Below, in pieces: positions 14,875-15,534 of a DNA stretch of 15,534 bases (within the stretch, counting starts at the first letter, position 1; each line of letters opens with the position of its first letter). Both the position numbers and the translations under genes were made by a program. Location: the NCBI GenBank assembly GCA_050301235.1, contig JBNKZD010000050.1:1-15534 (forward strand), given 5' to 3'. This stretch comes from JAFGIN01 sp050301235. Its GTDB lineage: Bacteria; Fibrobacterota; Chitinivibrionia; Chitinivibrionales; Chitinispirillaceae. Below the pieces are notes generated by a model that saw nothing but the letters and a program-made list of their open reading frames with translations, did not search any database and had not been told where the DNA came from.

Positions 14875-15534
14875 ATGGCAAAAATTCTGGTAGTCGAAGA
14901 CAATATCGATCTTCGCGAAAATATGAAATGGGCACTGAAAGGTGAATATGAAGTGTTTGAAGCCGGATCAGCTCAGGAGTGTATTGAGCTGTTCTCAAAA
15001 GTAAATCCAAATGTCGTATGTCTCGACATGGGGTTGGATAACATTCCCGAGAAAGGGCTTGAACTGCTCAACGAGATGCTTCTGAAAGACAGAAACGCAA
15101 AAATTATTGTGATCACAGCCAACTCCCGGCAGACGCTTGGTGCTGATGCTGTCCGGATGGGGGCATTTGACTATTTTTCCAAACCGGTTGATATTACCAA
15201 TCTTAAGATGGTTATCGAAAGAGCATTGAGAATTCATGGCTTCGAAAAGGAAAAGAGTGCTTCCAATGAGGATGTTACCGTAAAAAGTGATGCTAAATTT
15301 CAGGTGATTGGTAACAGCACTGCTATGAAATCCATTTATGAGTTGATTCAAAAATTGGCGAACACTGATGTTAGTGTAATTATTACTGGAGAGAGCGGGA
15401 CCGGCAAGGAACTGTGTGCGCGGGCTATTCATTATAATAGTGCACGAAGTGTTCATAATTTTGTACCGATCAACTGTGGTGCAATTCCCGAAAATCTAAT
15501 AGAATCTGAATTGTTTGGATATGTCAAGGGAGCA
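14875..15534 (+). CDS. prsR: PEP-CTERM-box sigma-54 response regulator PrsR (3' end beyond window)
   Basis: Sigma-54-dependent activator; the first 220 codons are present. The receiver domain (about 1-120) has the acidic pair Glu8-Asp9, the phosphoacceptor Asp51 in VVCLDMGLD, the switch Thr in IVITAN and the Lys in FSKPVD. A linker leads to an AAA+ domain starting QVIGNSTAM, with Walker A GESGTGKEL and VPINCGAIPENLIESELFG. The window ends at KGA, just where the sigma-54-contacting GAFTGA loop is expected. In the family, a C-terminal Fis-type helix-turn-helix follows. The ATG at 14875 is preceded by AAGG about 7 bases upstream. Pairing with prsK, and the PEP-CTERM remnant in the same window, support the PrsR assignment over a generic NtrC-like regulator. 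Confidence 0.9.
   Translation, partial: MAKILVVEDNIDLRENMKWALKGEYEVFEAGSAQECIELFSKVNPNVVCLDMGLDNIPEKGLELLNEMLLKDRNAKIIVITANSRQTLGADAVRMGAFDYFSKPVDITNLKMVIERALRIHGFEKEKSASNEDVTVKSDAKFQVIGNSTAMKSIYELIQKLANTDVSVIITGESGTGKELCARAIHYNSARSVHNFVPINCGAIPENLIESELFGYVKGA

Overview
The window looks like a chromosomal segment from a Gram-negative bacterium that makes extracellular polysaccharide and uses the PEP-CTERM/exosortase sorting system. The main evidence is a PrsK-type histidine kinase followed by a PrsR-type sigma-54 activator at the right end, plus the remains of a PEP-CTERM protein in the middle. The DNA is moderately AT-rich. A Fibrobacterota/Chitinispirillia-like or deltaproteobacterial-type host would fit, but the sequence alone does not settle the taxon. 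No tRNA, rRNA, CRISPR array or recognisable transposase was seen.

Left part (1-7569, all minus strand): a compact natural-product operon. In transcription order it holds a Tat-signal lipoprotein with a flavin-reductase fold, an FkbH-family glyceryl-ACP synthase, a free acyl carrier protein, a VOC-fold protein, and a hybrid NRPS-PKS that runs off the left edge. The NRPS-PKS does not stand out as an ATG-initiated gene because its best start is GTG at 4410 and its stop lies outside the window. Its frame is open without a stop over all 1470 codons and reads C-A-T-KS. The adenylation pocket spells D-V-W-H-I-S-L-V-D-K, which predicts serine. FkbH, ACP and VOC overlap end to end, so they are probably co-translated. 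The simplest model is that FkbH loads a glyceryl unit from 1,3-bisphosphoglycerate onto the ACP, the C domain joins it (or another acyl group) to Ser-PCP, and the KS extends the product.

Middle (7570-9765): a transcription terminator, a 5'-truncated and frameshifted PEP-CTERM remnant, and a plus-strand NAD synthase-like gene with an unusual central segment. Two copies of a small hairpin repeat lie on either side of the NAD synthase-like gene.

Right part (9766-15534): a TviB/WbpO-type UDP-sugar 6-dehydrogenase and a GT2 glycosyltransferase fused to a GtrA membrane domain (both minus), then the divergent prsK and prsR genes (plus; prsR is cut by the window edge). These fit an exopolysaccharide locus with PEP-CTERM regulators. 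The gene-free stretches hold several short hairpin repeats, one family showing covarying stem bases. Translations, motif positions and repeats were read by eye; no database search was run.
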